Origin: Enterobacteriaceae bacterium 4M9
GTDB taxonomy: Bacteria > Pseudomonadota > Gammaproteobacteria > Enterobacterales > Enterobacteriaceae
DNA length: 64,000 bases
NCBI GenBank assembly: GCA_010092695.1
Contig: JAADJJ010000001.1
Coordinates: forward strand, 3,038,001 to 3,102,000
Direction of reading: 5' to 3'
The position numbers and the translations under genes are program-made. Under the pieces are notes generated by a model. It was given only the letters and a program-made list of their open reading frames with translations, was not told the origin of the DNA and did not search any database. This document shows, piece after piece, positions 1 to 8,298 of the stretch (within the stretch, counting starts at the first letter, position 1; each line of letters opens with the position of its first letter).

Positions 1-13
1 TAATTTTATTACA
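1..13. promoter_or_regulatory. HexR operator, cut by the window edge
   Basis: The first 13 bases, TAATTTTATTACA, match the inner and right part of the gammaproteobacterial HexR consensus TGTAATWWWATTACA. The first two bases would lie outside the window. HexR represses zwf and other central carbon genes, and in relatives zwf is divergent from hexR, so this is probably the zwf/hexR operator. The match is seen; binding is inferred. Confidence 0.6.
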
Positions 14-280
14 ATGCACTGTACTTCATTTTACATAAGGCGCGAACACAGGTTGTGCCTTTCACTGCATAAACCCGCCGCTTTCCCCACGGTCGCCGGT
101 TTTGTGCACTACAGTGATACTGCAGGAAATCAGAGCACGATCATGTAATGAAAAAAAACTACAACATCATCAGCCTGTTGTTAGCGCACCGTCTCTGACG
201 AAGAGTATATTCAGACAATCGCTGGCGTGCGATTTTTGCCTGCCTGGGACGTTAATTTTTTGGTGAGACCCCTGTCGATG

Positions 281-1150
281 ATGAATATGCTGGAAAACAT
301 CCAGGCACAGCTGGAACGACTGAGTAAATCGGAACGAAAGGTGGCAGACACAATTCTTAGTGCGCCGCAGGAAGCCATTCATAAAAGTATTGCCGCCCTT
401 GCCGCGCAAGCAGGCGTGAGCGAACCCACCGTCAATCGCTTTTGCCGTCGCCTGGACACTCGCGGTTTTCCCGACTTTAAACTGCTGCTGGCGCAAAGCC
501 TCGCCACCGGCACACCGTGGGTCAACCGCAACGTCGATGAAAACGACGACGTCAGCGCCTACAGCGACAAAATTTTTGAGTCTGCCATGGCGAGTTTAGC
601 CCAGGTACGCAACGGGCTGGACATCAACGCCGTTAACCGCGCCGTAGACTGGTTGAGCCAGGCCAAAAAGCTCTCTTTTTTCGGACTGGGTTCCTCCTCA
701 ACCGTTGCACACGACGCAATGAACAAATTTCTGCGCTTTAATGTGCCGGTATTCTGGTCAGACGATATTGTGCTGCAACGCATGAGCTGCATGAACAGTG
801 GCGAAGGCGACGTAGTTGTGCTGTTCTCCCACACCGGACGCACCCGTCAGATTGTGGAGCTGGCGCGCCTGGCGCATGAAAACGACGCGATGGTTATTGC
901 CGTTACGACCGCCAACACGCCGCTTGCCCACGAAGCCGGGCTGGCACTGTTGCTGGATGTGCCGGAAGATACCGACGTTTACATTCCGATGGTCTCACGT
1001 CTGGCCCAGCTCACGCTGCTTGATGTGCTGGCCACCGGTTATACCCTACGCCGTGGCGCGAAATTCAGAGATAACTTGAAGCGAGTCAAAGAAGCTTTAC
1101 GGGAATCGCGGTTTGATAGAGGGCCTATCGTTCCCGGTAAAACGCCGTGA
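281..1150 (+). CDS. hexR: HexR, RpiR-family repressor of glucose catabolism genes
   Basis: Transcription factor of 289 aa that senses 2-keto-3-deoxy-6-phosphogluconate and controls zwf, edd-eda, pykA and related genes. It has an N-terminal RpiR helix-turn-helix (about residues 1-77, with SEPTVNRFCR as the recognition region) and a C-terminal SIS sugar-phosphate domain (about 125-260, with FFGLGSSSTVAHD and LFSHTGRT). The ATG at 281 gives the MNMLENIQ start and the 289-aa length of the E. coli protein. An in-frame ATG at 278 and a longer reading frame from 227 exist, but a GGTGAG lies just upstream of 278/281. The last few residues (GPIVPGKTP) differ from E. coli. The neighbour pykA is a known HexR target. 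Confidence 0.96.
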   Translation: MNMLENIQAQLERLSKSERKVADTILSAPQEAIHKSIAALAAQAGVSEPTVNRFCRRLDTRGFPDFKLLLAQSLATGTPWVNRNVDENDDVSAYSDKIFESAMASLAQVRNGLDINAVNRAVDWLSQAKKLSFFGLGSSSTVAHDAMNKFLRFNVPVFWSDDIVLQRMSCMNSGEGDVVVLFSHTGRTRQIVELARLAHENDAMVIAVTTANTPLAHEAGLALLLDVPEDTDVYIPMVSRLAQLTLLDVLATGYTLRRGAKFRDNLKRVKEALRESRFDRGPIVPGKTP

Positions 1151-1268
1151 ATTATCTAACTAAGTTGTCACTTACAGGGTCATTCGGGTAACGTGTCAGG
1201 CCAGTCCTGCCTTACCGGATTTTTCAGTTCACGCATCACCGAAGTTGTTTCAGTCAACGGAGTATTAA

Positions 1269-2711
1269 ATGTCCAGACGGCTACGCAGAACCAAAATTGT
1301 CACCACCTTAGGTCCAGCTACCGATCGCGATAACAACCTTGAGAAGGTTATCGCCGCCGGTGCTAACGTTGTACGCATGAATTTCTCCCACGGAACAGCA
1401 GAAGACCACCTGCTACGCGCCAACAAAGTGCGCGAGATTGCGGCGAAACTGGGCCGCCACGTTGCCATTCTCGGTGACCTTCAGGGCCCAAAAATTCGCG
1501 TATCGACCTTTAAAGAAGGCAAAGTGTTTCTCAATATCGGCGACAAGTTTCTGCTTGATGCCAACCTGGGCAAAGGCGAAGGCGACAAAGAGAAAGTGGG
1601 CATCGACTATAAAGGTCTGCCTGCGGACGTGGTGCCGGGCGACATCCTGCTGCTTGACGATGGCCGCGTACAGTTAAAAGTGCTGGAAGTTCAGGGCATG
1701 AAAGTATTCACCGAAGTGACCGTCGGTGGCCCGCTCTCCAACAATAAAGGCATTAATAAGCTCGGTGGCGGCCTGTCTGCTGAAGCGCTGACCGAGAAAG
1801 ATAAAGCCGATATCCTGACTGCTGCGAAAATCGGCGTGGATTATCTGGCTGTCTCCTTCCCTCGCTGTGGCGAAGACCTGAACTATGCCCGCCGCCTCGC
1901 ACGCGATGCAGGCTGCGATGCGCATATCGTGTCCAAAGTTGAACGTGCTGAAGCCGTATCCAGCGAAGAAGCGATGGATGACATCATTCTCGCCTCCGAC
2001 GTGGTGATGGTTGCCCGTGGCGATCTGGGTGTTGAAATCGGCGATCCGGAACTGGTTGGCATCCAGAAAACCCTCATTCGTCGTGCGCGTAAGCTGAATC
2101 GTGCCGTCATCACCGCCACACAGATGATGGAGTCGATGATAACCAACCCGATGCCAACCCGTGCCGAGGTGATGGACGTTGCCAACGCCGTACTCGATGG
2201 CACCGACGCCGTGATGTTGTCTGCTGAAACTGCCGCAGGCCAGTACCCGGCAGAAACCGTCGCGGCAATGGCGCGCGTGTGCCTGGGCGCAGAAAAAATC
2301 CCCAGCATTAACGTCTCCAAACACCGCCTGGACGTGCAGTTCGATAACGTCGAAGAGGCGCTGGCGATGTCAGCCATGTATGCCGCTAACCACACCCGCG
2401 GTGTCACGGCGATTATCACCATGACCGAATCTGGCCGTACGGCGCTAATGACCTCGCGCATCAGCTCTGGCCTGCCGATTTTCGCTATGTCGCGTCACGA
2501 ACGCACGCTCAATCTGACGGCGCTGTACCGTGGCGTTACCCCGGTACACTTCGACAGTAAGAGCGATGGCGTTGCCGCCGCTCAGGATGCTGCCAACCTG
2601 CTGCGCGACAAAGGTTATCTGATGTCCGGCGACCTGGTTATCGTGACTCAGGGCGATGTGATGGGCACTATTGGTACCACCAATACCACCCGTATCCTGA
2701 CGGTGGACTGA
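1269..2711 (+). CDS. pykA: Pyruvate kinase II
   Basis: Converts phosphoenolpyruvate and ADP to pyruvate and ATP, the last step of glycolysis, in the cytosol. The 480 aa equal the E. coli PykA length. The N-terminal KIVTTLGPAT and NFSHG motifs, the metal/substrate motif ARGDLGVEI, and the active-site helix ITATQMMESM, which contains the pyruvate kinase signature, are all present. The C-terminal domain carries the TESGRTA region. It starts 118 bp after hexR and is followed by a strong hairpin terminator. PykA is the AMP/sugar-phosphate-responsive isozyme, as opposed to fructose-1,6-bisphosphate-activated PykF; that assignment rests on the hexR neighbourhood and on sequence likeness. Confidence 0.97.
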   Translation: MSRRLRRTKIVTTLGPATDRDNNLEKVIAAGANVVRMNFSHGTAEDHLLRANKVREIAAKLGRHVAILGDLQGPKIRVSTFKEGKVFLNIGDKFLLDANLGKGEGDKEKVGIDYKGLPADVVPGDILLLDDGRVQLKVLEVQGMKVFTEVTVGGPLSNNKGINKLGGGLSAEALTEKDKADILTAAKIGVDYLAVSFPRCGEDLNYARRLARDAGCDAHIVSKVERAEAVSSEEAMDDIILASDVVMVARGDLGVEIGDPELVGIQKTLIRRARKLNRAVITATQMMESMITNPMPTRAEVMDVANAVLDGTDAVMLSAETAAGQYPAETVAAMARVCLGAEKIPSINVSKHRLDVQFDNVEEALAMSAMYAANHTRGVTAIITMTESGRTALMTSRISSGLPIFAMSRHERTLNLTALYRGVTPVHFDSKSDGVAAAQDAANLLRDKGYLMSGDLVIVTQGDVMGTIGTTNTTRILTVD

Positions 2712-2726
2712 TAAACTACAAAAAGT

Positions 2727-2754
2727 AAAAGGGGCCGACTGGCCCCTTTTTTTT
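2727..2754 (+). terminator. Rho-independent terminator after pykA, probably bidirectional
   Basis: Perfect stem AAAAGGGGCC / GGCCCCTTTT with a GACT loop, followed by eight T. On the minus strand the hairpin also has a T-run and sits 15 bp past the lpxM stop, so it can serve both convergent genes. Confidence 0.9.
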
Positions 2755-2768
2755 ATCGCGGATGTTCG

Positions 2769-3749
2769 TTACTTACTGCCTTTCGGCCAGAGATCTTTAC
2801 GCACGTAAGGCTCAGTCTCCCCTTCCTTGCGCGTCTTCAGCAGCTTCAGTATCCAGGTGTACTGCTCCGGATGTGGCCCCACCAGGATTTCCACTTCCTC
2901 ATTCATGCGTCGGGCAATCGTATGATCGTCAGCGTCTATCAAGTCATCCATCGGCGGGCGAATATAGATATCGAGCCGATGGGTGCTGGCGTTATAAACG
3001 GGAAATAGCGGCACCACACGCGCGCGACAAACCTTCATCAGGCGGCCAATGGCAGGCAACGTCGCTTTGTAGGTTGCGAAGAAATCGACAAATTCGCTGT
3101 GCTCAGCACCGTGGTCCTGGTCAGGCAGGTAATAGCCCCAGTAACCCTGGCGCACTGAACTGATAAACGGTTTGATGCCGTCATTACGTGCATGCATACG
3201 CCCACCAAAGCGGCGACGCACTCGGTTCCAGATGTAGTCAAACAGCTGGTTGCCCTGGTTGTGGAACATCGCCGCCATCTTCTGACCGCTGGCGGCCATC
3301 AGCATGGCAGGAATATCCACCGCCCAACCGTGTGGCACGAGGAAAATAACCTTTTCGTTATTTGCCTGCATTGCATCAATGATGTCTTTGCCGTGCCAGT
3401 CCACCCGCTCCAGCACCTTTTTCGGGTCACGCAGCCCCAGCTCGGCCATCATCGCCATCGACTGCGGTGCTGTTTCAAACATGCTATCGATAATGGCTTC
3501 GCGGCGCGCTTCCGGCAACTCAGGGAAACAGTACAGCAAGTTGATGCGTGCCCGGCGACGTGCACTTTTCGCAAGCTTGCCGGCAGTGCGCCCCAGCGCC
3601 CCTAACAGCGGATCGCGAATGGCCACCGGTGTCCAGGCAAGGCCCGCGAAAGCAAAAACACCGAGCCAGGAACCCCAGTAGCGCGGATGCAAAAAGGCCT
3701 TCTGGAACTCAGGAATAAACTCGATGTGTGACTTTTTTTCTTTTTCCAT
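2769..3749 (-). CDS. lpxM: Lipid A myristoyltransferase LpxM (MsbB)
   Basis: Inner-membrane acyltransferase that adds the last (myristoyl) chain to Kdo2-lipid A. The reading frame opens at 3776, but MEKEKKSHIEFIPEF at 3749 aligns with the E. coli N-terminus (METKKNN..., 323 aa) and gives 326 aa. A hydrophobic segment lies at about 24-45. The HX4D catalytic motif is present (H140 GWAV D145), and the downstream NDGIKPFISSVRQGYWGYYLPDQDHG block is essentially that of E. coli LpxM. It is divergent from nothing and convergent with pykA; mepM lies upstream on the same strand, separated by its own terminator. Confidence 0.95.
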   Translation of the reverse strand: MEKEKKSHIEFIPEFQKAFLHPRYWGSWLGVFAFAGLAWTPVAIRDPLLGALGRTAGKLAKSARRRARINLLYCFPELPEARREAIIDSMFETAPQSMAMMAELGLRDPKKVLERVDWHGKDIIDAMQANNEKVIFLVPHGWAVDIPAMLMAASGQKMAAMFHNQGNQLFDYIWNRVRRRFGGRMHARNDGIKPFISSVRQGYWGYYLPDQDHGAEHSEFVDFFATYKATLPAIGRLMKVCRARVVPLFPVYNASTHRLDIYIRPPMDDLIDADDHTIARRMNEEVEILVGPHPEQYTWILKLLKTRKEGETEPYVRKDLWPKGSK

Positions 3750-3829
3750 GTTCTTCCCGGCACGAAGCCGATTCATTTATCACAGTTCAGACTGCTTTAT
3801 TTTAACGGTAGCTGGGACTTTTCCAAACA

Positions 3830-3854
3830 AAAAGCCGGTCACAGACCGGCTTTT
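3830..3854 (-). terminator. Rho-independent terminator after mepM
   Basis: Stem AAAAGCCGGTC / GACCGGCTTTT with a 3-base loop. On the minus strand it ends in CTTTTTG, 19 bp past the mepM stop and 80 bp before lpxM, so the two genes are probably transcribed separately. Confidence 0.85.
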
Positions 3855-3872
3855 GACCTTCAGATGCGTTCT

Positions 3873-5195
3873 TTAGTCGAACCGCAGCTGCGGCAATACT
3901 TCTTTGGCCGTCGCCAGGAAGTCGCGGCGGTCGGTACCTGCCAGCCCTTCCGAACGCGGCAGTTTCGCCGTCAGCGGGTTAACAGCCTGCTGGTTGATCC
4001 ACACTTCATAGTGCAGGTGCGGCCCCGTGGAACGCCCGGTATTGCCCGACAGCGCAATACGTTCACCGCGCTTCACCTTCTGGCCTGGTGTGACGAGCAG
4101 TTTCTTCAGGTGCATATAGCGCGTGGTATATGAACGACCATGGCGAATCGCGATGTAGTAACCCGCAGCACCGCTGCGCTTGGCAACCACCACTTCACCG
4201 TCACCCACCGCCAGCACTGGCGTCCCCTGCGGCATAGCAAAGTCAACACCACGGTGCGGCGCAACACGCCCGGTCACCGGGTTTGTACGACGCGGGTTAA
4301 AGTTTGAAGAGACGCGGAACTGTCGCGAAGTCGGGAAACGCATAAAGCCTTTCGCCAGACCCGCACCGTTGCGGTCATAGAATTTACCGTCTTCTGCGCG
4401 AATACCGTAATAGTCCTTACCGCTGCTGCGCACGCGTACGCCCACAAGCTGACTCTGCTCGCGCTTGCCGTCGAGCATTTCACGCGACATCAGCACTGCA
4501 AACTCATCGCCTTTTTTGAGCTTACGGAAGTCCATCTGCCACTGCATCGCTTTGATCACGGCATTAATTTCCGTGGTGGTCAGGCCTGCGGAACGGGCGC
4601 TGGCAACGAAGCTGCTGCCTACTGTCCCTTTAAGGAGACTGTTCACCCAGTCGCCCTGTTGGGTTTCGCTCGTCATCTTCCACGCACCGGCTTTATTGCG
4701 CTCGTAGGTACGGGTTTCACGGCGAGAGACTTCCCACGTCAGGGTCTGCAGGTCGCCGTCTGCGTTCAGCGTCCAGGAGAGTTGCTGGCCGATTTTCAGA
4801 TTACGCAGATCTTTATCAGCCTGCGTCAGGCGGCCAATTTCCGACATATCGATGCCGTACTGATTCAGTACGCTGCTAAACGTATCACCGGTAGAAACAA
4901 CATATTCATGCAGTCCGGTATCCGAGGCGATTTTGTCATCCAGCTCATCCTGTGGGATGGCTTCTTCTTCCTGCGGTGTCTGATCGATAGGCTCACTGGC
5001 CTCAGGCAAAAGGGAACGAATATCCTCTTTTCCCAGCTCAATGCTTTTAACTATCGGTGTGGATTCGGTGTGGTACACAAAGGGCCGCCAGACGGCGGCC
5101 GCAAGAGTAAGAACCGTAAGCGACCCCAACATCACACGATGGGGTCGCGGTAAATTGTTAAACGCCAGGGCGACAGAGCGGGCTATCTGTTGCAC
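3873..5195 (-). CDS. mepM: Murein DD-endopeptidase MepM
   Basis: Cleaves D-Ala-mDAP cross-links of peptidoglycan, making room for new glycan strands. The 440 aa match E. coli MepM (YebA). There is an N-terminal membrane anchor (about 20-40), an OapA/LysM-like domain (about 96-142, HEYVVSTGDTFSSVLNQYG) and a C-terminal M23 peptidase domain with the zinc motifs HRGVD and HLHYEVW (HxH). The C-terminal tail (RRDFLATAKEVLPQLRFD) is complete. It ends 15 bp from znuA on the same strand side: mepM starts at 5195 and znuA stops at 5211, so readthrough from znuA is possible; E. coli has the same arrangement. Confidence 0.96.
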   Translation of the reverse strand: MQQIARSVALAFNNLPRPHRVMLGSLTVLTLAAAVWRPFVYHTESTPIVKSIELGKEDIRSLLPEASEPIDQTPQEEEAIPQDELDDKIASDTGLHEYVVSTGDTFSSVLNQYGIDMSEIGRLTQADKDLRNLKIGQQLSWTLNADGDLQTLTWEVSRRETRTYERNKAGAWKMTSETQQGDWVNSLLKGTVGSSFVASARSAGLTTTEINAVIKAMQWQMDFRKLKKGDEFAVLMSREMLDGKREQSQLVGVRVRSSGKDYYGIRAEDGKFYDRNGAGLAKGFMRFPTSRQFRVSSNFNPRRTNPVTGRVAPHRGVDFAMPQGTPVLAVGDGEVVVAKRSGAAGYYIAIRHGRSYTTRYMHLKKLLVTPGQKVKRGERIALSGNTGRSTGPHLHYEVWINQQAVNPLTAKLPRSEGLAGTDRRDFLATAKEVLPQLRFD

Positions 5196-5210
5196 GTATT
5201 CACTTCCTCG

Positions 5211-6146
5211 TTATGCTCCTTTCAGGCAACTGGCGTATTGATGCGAAAGTTGGGTAAGAAATTGCATGTAGCTGTCTTTACCCAGCGCAATAGCGGTGCC
5301 GAGAGGATCCAGCGTACCCATTTGTACCTGCGTTCCTCTGGCAACGGCTTCAATCACGGCCGGCCTGAATTGTGGCTCAGCAAAGACGCATTCGGCCTTC
5401 TGCTCAACCAACTGTGTTCTGATTTCATGTAAGCGCTGCGCACCAGGCTGGATTTCAGGGTTTACGGTAAAGTGCCCCAGTGGGGTAAGTCCGTAGTGTT
5501 GTTCAAAATACCCGTAGGCATCATGAAACACGTAATACCCTTTTCCTTTTAGCGGTGACAGCTCATTTGCCAACGTTTCATCGGTTTTTGCTAATTCTGC
5601 CTCGAAACGCTGCAGGTTAGCATCCAATTTGTTCTTATTTTCAGGCATAAGTTCAACTAATTTTTGATGGATTGCAACCGCTGAAAGCCTTGCTATGACT
5701 GGGGATAGCCATAAATGCATGTTGTACTCCCCATGATGGTGATCTGCATCACCTTTTTCATGGTCATGCTCGTGGTTATCCTCGTGGTCGTGAGCGCCTT
5801 TCATCAGCAGTGGTTTCACATCATTTAGTGCGACAAGCGACAGCCGCTTTTGCTCGGCCAGGCGGGCAACGGGCTTCGTCATGAACGCCTCCATCTCCGG
5901 CCCGACCCATACCACTAAGTCAGCGTTTTGCAAGCGTTTTATATCAGACGGACGCAATGCATAATCATGCTCGGAGGCGCCGTCAGGCAGTAAAACCGTC
6001 GTCCCGGTCACGCCATCGGCAATCGCTGACGCGATAAATCCGAGGGGTTTAATGGAGGCGACAACATCGGCCTGAGCGGAGGTTGTCGCGCCACACCACA
6101 GTGCGGTTGAAAAAGCAGCGAAAAGAAGCGTGTTTTTATGTAACAT
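5211..6146 (-). CDS. znuA: High-affinity zinc-binding protein ZnuA
   Basis: Periplasmic substrate-binding protein of the ZnuABC zinc importer (cluster A-I fold). A Sec signal peptide covers about residues 1-26. The mature protein has the DGASEHDY metal-ligand motif, the flexible His/Asp-rich loop (HDHEDNHEHDHEKGD...HHH), MHLWLSP and HDAYGYFE, all hallmarks of ZnuA. MLHKNTLLF at 6146 (311 aa) fits the E. coli start; an upstream in-frame ATG at 6161 adds five residues and neither has a clear Shine-Dalgarno. It is divergent from znuCB, with a Zur box between them. Confidence 0.95.
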   Translation of the reverse strand: MLHKNTLLFAAFSTALWCGATTSAQADVVASIKPLGFIASAIADGVTGTTVLLPDGASEHDYALRPSDIKRLQNADLVVWVGPEMEAFMTKPVARLAEQKRLSLVALNDVKPLLMKGAHDHEDNHEHDHEKGDADHHHGEYNMHLWLSPVIARLSAVAIHQKLVELMPENKNKLDANLQRFEAELAKTDETLANELSPLKGKGYYVFHDAYGYFEQHYGLTPLGHFTVNPEIQPGAQRLHEIRTQLVEQKAECVFAEPQFRPAVIEAVARGTQVQMGTLDPLGTAIALGKDSYMQFLTQLSHQYASCLKGA

Positions 6147-6177
6147 AATGCAACTGGTCATCGTTTTGGCTGAGGAA

Positions 6178-6196
6178 GATGTGATATTATAACATC
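6178..6196. promoter_or_regulatory. Zur box in the znuA / znuC divergent promoter
   Basis: GATGTGATATTATAACATC is a near-perfect inverted repeat (GATGT...ACATC arms around an AT-rich core) and resembles the enterobacterial Zur operator (GAAATGTTATANTATAACATTTC). It lies between the divergent znuA and znuC starts, where Zur represses both genes when zinc is plentiful. Confidence 0.85.
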
Positions 6197-6224
6197 CGAT
6201 AACTTCTGCAACGTTTAAATCGAC

Positions 6225-6980
6225 ATGACAAATCTGGTCTCCCTGGAAAACATCTCAGTTTCATTTGGCGCACGCCGCGTGCTGACAGATATCTCGCTTA
6301 ATCTGCACACAGGCCGCATTCTCACCCTGCTGGGACCAAACGGTGCGGGCAAATCAACGCTGGTGCGCGTGGTGCTCGGACTCGTAGCACCTGACGGCGG
6401 CCTCATCAAGCGCACCCCGAATCTGCGCATTGGCTATGTCCCACAGAAATTACACCTTGATGCCACGCTGCCGCTGACGGTAAGCCGCTTCATGCGCCTG
6501 CGCCCTGGTGTGAAAAAGAGTGACATTCAGCCTGCGCTGGTGCGCGTGCAGGCCGCACACCTTATTGATGCCCCGATGCAAAAACTCTCCGGCGGTGAAA
6601 CTCAGCGCGTACTGCTGGCACGTGCGTTGCTTAATCAGCCGCAGCTGCTGGTGCTGGATGAACCAACGCAAGGCGTTGACGTTAACGGCCAGCTCGCCCT
6701 CTACGATTTAATCAACAAACTGCGTCATGAACTGGGTTGCGCGGTGCTGATGGTGTCCCATGACCTGCACCTGGTGATGGCGAAAACCGACGAAGTACTG
6801 TGCCTTAACCACCACATTTGCTGCTCCGGCACGCCGGAAGTGGTCTCCGCGCATCCGCAGTTTATTTCCATGTTCGGCCCGCGCGGTGCAGAACAGCTTG
6901 GCATTTATCGCCACCATCACAATCACCGCCACGATTTGCAGGGCAAAATTATTCTGCGCAGAGGAAACGGCCAGTCATGA
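6225..6980 (+). CDS. znuC: Zinc ABC transporter ATPase ZnuC
   Basis: ATP-hydrolysing subunit of ZnuABC, bound to the cytoplasmic face of ZnuB. The 251 aa contain Walker A (GPNGAGKST), the ABC signature (LSGGETQRVLLARALL), Walker B (LLVLDEPTQGVD) and the H-loop (MVSHDLH). The C-terminal His-rich stretch (YRHHHNHRHD) is typical of ZnuC and may bind zinc. Its stop overlaps the znuB start (ATGA), which suggests translational coupling. Confidence 0.97.
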   Translation: MTNLVSLENISVSFGARRVLTDISLNLHTGRILTLLGPNGAGKSTLVRVVLGLVAPDGGLIKRTPNLRIGYVPQKLHLDATLPLTVSRFMRLRPGVKKSDIQPALVRVQAAHLIDAPMQKLSGGETQRVLLARALLNQPQLLVLDEPTQGVDVNGQLALYDLINKLRHELGCAVLMVSHDLHLVMAKTDEVLCLNHHICCSGTPEVVSAHPQFISMFGPRGAEQLGIYRHHHNHRHDLQGKIILRRGNGQS

Positions 6981-7762
6981 TTGAACTGTTATTCCCCGGC
7001 TGGCTTGCCGGGATCCTGCTCGCGTGCGCGGCTGGTCCGCTGGGTTCGTTTGTGGTCTGGCGCCGCATGTCTTATTTTGGCGATACCCTCGCCCACGCCT
7101 CGCTGCTGGGTGTGGCATTCGGCCTGTTGCTCAATATCAACCCGTTTTATGCCGTGATTGCGATAACGCTGCTGCTGGCGCTGGCGCTGGTCTGGCTGGA
7201 AAAACGCCCTAATATCGCCATTGATACGCTTTTAGGCATCATGGCTCACAGTGCGCTGTCGCTGGGCCTGGTGGTGGTGAGCCTGATGTCCGGTATTCGC
7301 GTGGATTTGATGGCCTATCTGTTTGGCGACCTGCTGTCGGTAACACCTGAAGACCTCGCCGCGATTGCCGCAGGCGTGGTGGTGGTTATCGCTATCCTGT
7401 GCTGGCAATGGCGCAATCTGCTCGCCATGACAATAAGTCCTGATCTCGCGTTTGTTGACGGCGTTAAGCTTCAGCGTGTCAGACTGCTGCTGATGCTGGT
7501 TACCGCGCTCACCATCGGTGTAGCGATGAAGTTTGTCGGTGCGCTGATAATCACCTCGCTGTTGATTATCCCGGCGGCGACAGCACGCCGCTTTGCCCGC
7601 ACGCCTGAGCAGATGGCCTGGGTTGCCGTGGGGATTGGCATGGTTGCCGTTACCGGCGGCCTTGCGTTTTCTGCAAGCTATGACACTCCCGCCGGCCCGT
7701 CTGTGGTGCTCTGCGCCGCGCTGTTATTCATTCTCAGTATGATGCGCCGCCAGCCGGTATAA
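6977..7762 (+). CDS. znuB: Zinc ABC transporter permease ZnuB
   Basis: Integral membrane channel of the zinc importer. The 261 aa equal E. coli ZnuB. The frame is open from 6818, but MIELLFPGWLAGILL at 6977 overlaps the znuC stop as ATGA and is the conserved start. There are seven to eight hydrophobic segments and the ABC-3 family hallmarks CAAGPLGSFVVWRRMSYFGDTLAHASL and GALIITSLLIIPAATAR. A hairpin without a T-run (7773-7796) follows the stop. Confidence 0.96.
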   Translation: MIELLFPGWLAGILLACAAGPLGSFVVWRRMSYFGDTLAHASLLGVAFGLLLNINPFYAVIAITLLLALALVWLEKRPNIAIDTLLGIMAHSALSLGLVVVSLMSGIRVDLMAYLFGDLLSVTPEDLAAIAAGVVVVIAILCWQWRNLLAMTISPDLAFVDGVKLQRVRLLLMLVTALTIGVAMKFVGALIITSLLIIPAATARRFARTPEQMAWVAVGIGMVAVTGGLAFSASYDTPAGPSVVLCAALLFILSMMRRQPV

Positions 7763-7968
7763 ATAACGGCTGTCTCCCGGTCACACAGACCGGGAGATGG
7801 TGCTAAAAAATGCCCCTTCATCTCTCGGCCTTCACCTCACAAATCCGTACCGGTGGACAAATAAACAGATGCAGATTGCTGCAAGCCAGACTACCCTGTG
7901 CAGCATATCTTCCGGCACCGTACCGGAAAACCTCATTAAAACCTGCCATCGCACTCAGGGAGAACGTT

Positions 7969-8232
7969 ATGTTGCCAATTATGCGCACTCGCGATTTCAA
8001 AAAGTTTCTTGTCGCCGCCGGAATTGTCTTTGTGATTGCTGTTTCAGTGATTTCGAGAGTGACTTTTGAAGGCGTTGTGGAGCAGTACAATTTACCGATG
8101 GAAAACTGGACGGTAGGTATGTTTTTCATCCAGGGTGCGTGGGTGTTTATTTACAGCATCATGTTTACGCTTATCGGCTCACTGCCCTTCGCGTTTTACT
8201 TCCTTGGCCCCAAATCCAATCACGACAGCTAA
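7969..8232 (+). CDS. DUF2534 small inner-membrane protein (YnaJ-like)
   Basis: An 87-aa protein with two predicted membrane segments (about 14-33 and 50-80). The core resembles E. coli YnaJ (DUF2534) throughout: FLVAAGIVFVIAVSVISR, then GVVEQYNLPMENWTVGMFFIQ and IYSIMFTLIGSLPFAFYFLG. The ATG at 7969 is preceded by AGGGAGAA; an ATG at 7981 is an alternative. The longer open frames starting near 7800 have no ribosome site and are not homologous. Function is unknown. E. coli has no such gene between znuB and ruvB, so this is a copy in a different place. A hairpin at 8251-8274 separates it from ruvB. Confidence 0.8.
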   Translation: MLPIMRTRDFKKFLVAAGIVFVIAVSVISRVTFEGVVEQYNLPMENWTVGMFFIQGAWVFIYSIMFTLIGSLPFAFYFLGPKSNHDS

Positions 8233-8250
8233 GTCTTTTAGCCTGATGCA

Positions 8251-8274
8251 AAACCGGGGCATTACGCCCCGGTT
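8251..8274. terminator. Hairpin between the DUF2534 gene and ruvB
   Basis: Stem AAACCGGGGC / GCCCCGGTTT lies between two convergent genes. The T-run is weak on both strands, but the position suggests a shared bidirectional terminator. Confidence 0.6.
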
Positions 8275-8298
8275 TGGTCTGTTTTAACAAAAATGCTT

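Noticed and set aside
170..496. Reading frame on the minus strand over hexR
   Set aside because: Lies antisense to a strong gene and has no known homologue; a shadow frame.
1674..2324. Long minus-strand frame within pykA
   Set aside because: Antisense shadow of a conserved gene, Cys/His-rich random composition.
7773..7796. Hairpin after znuB as terminator
   Set aside because: Good stem (TCTCCCGGTC / GACCGGGAGA) but no T-run; kept only as a note.
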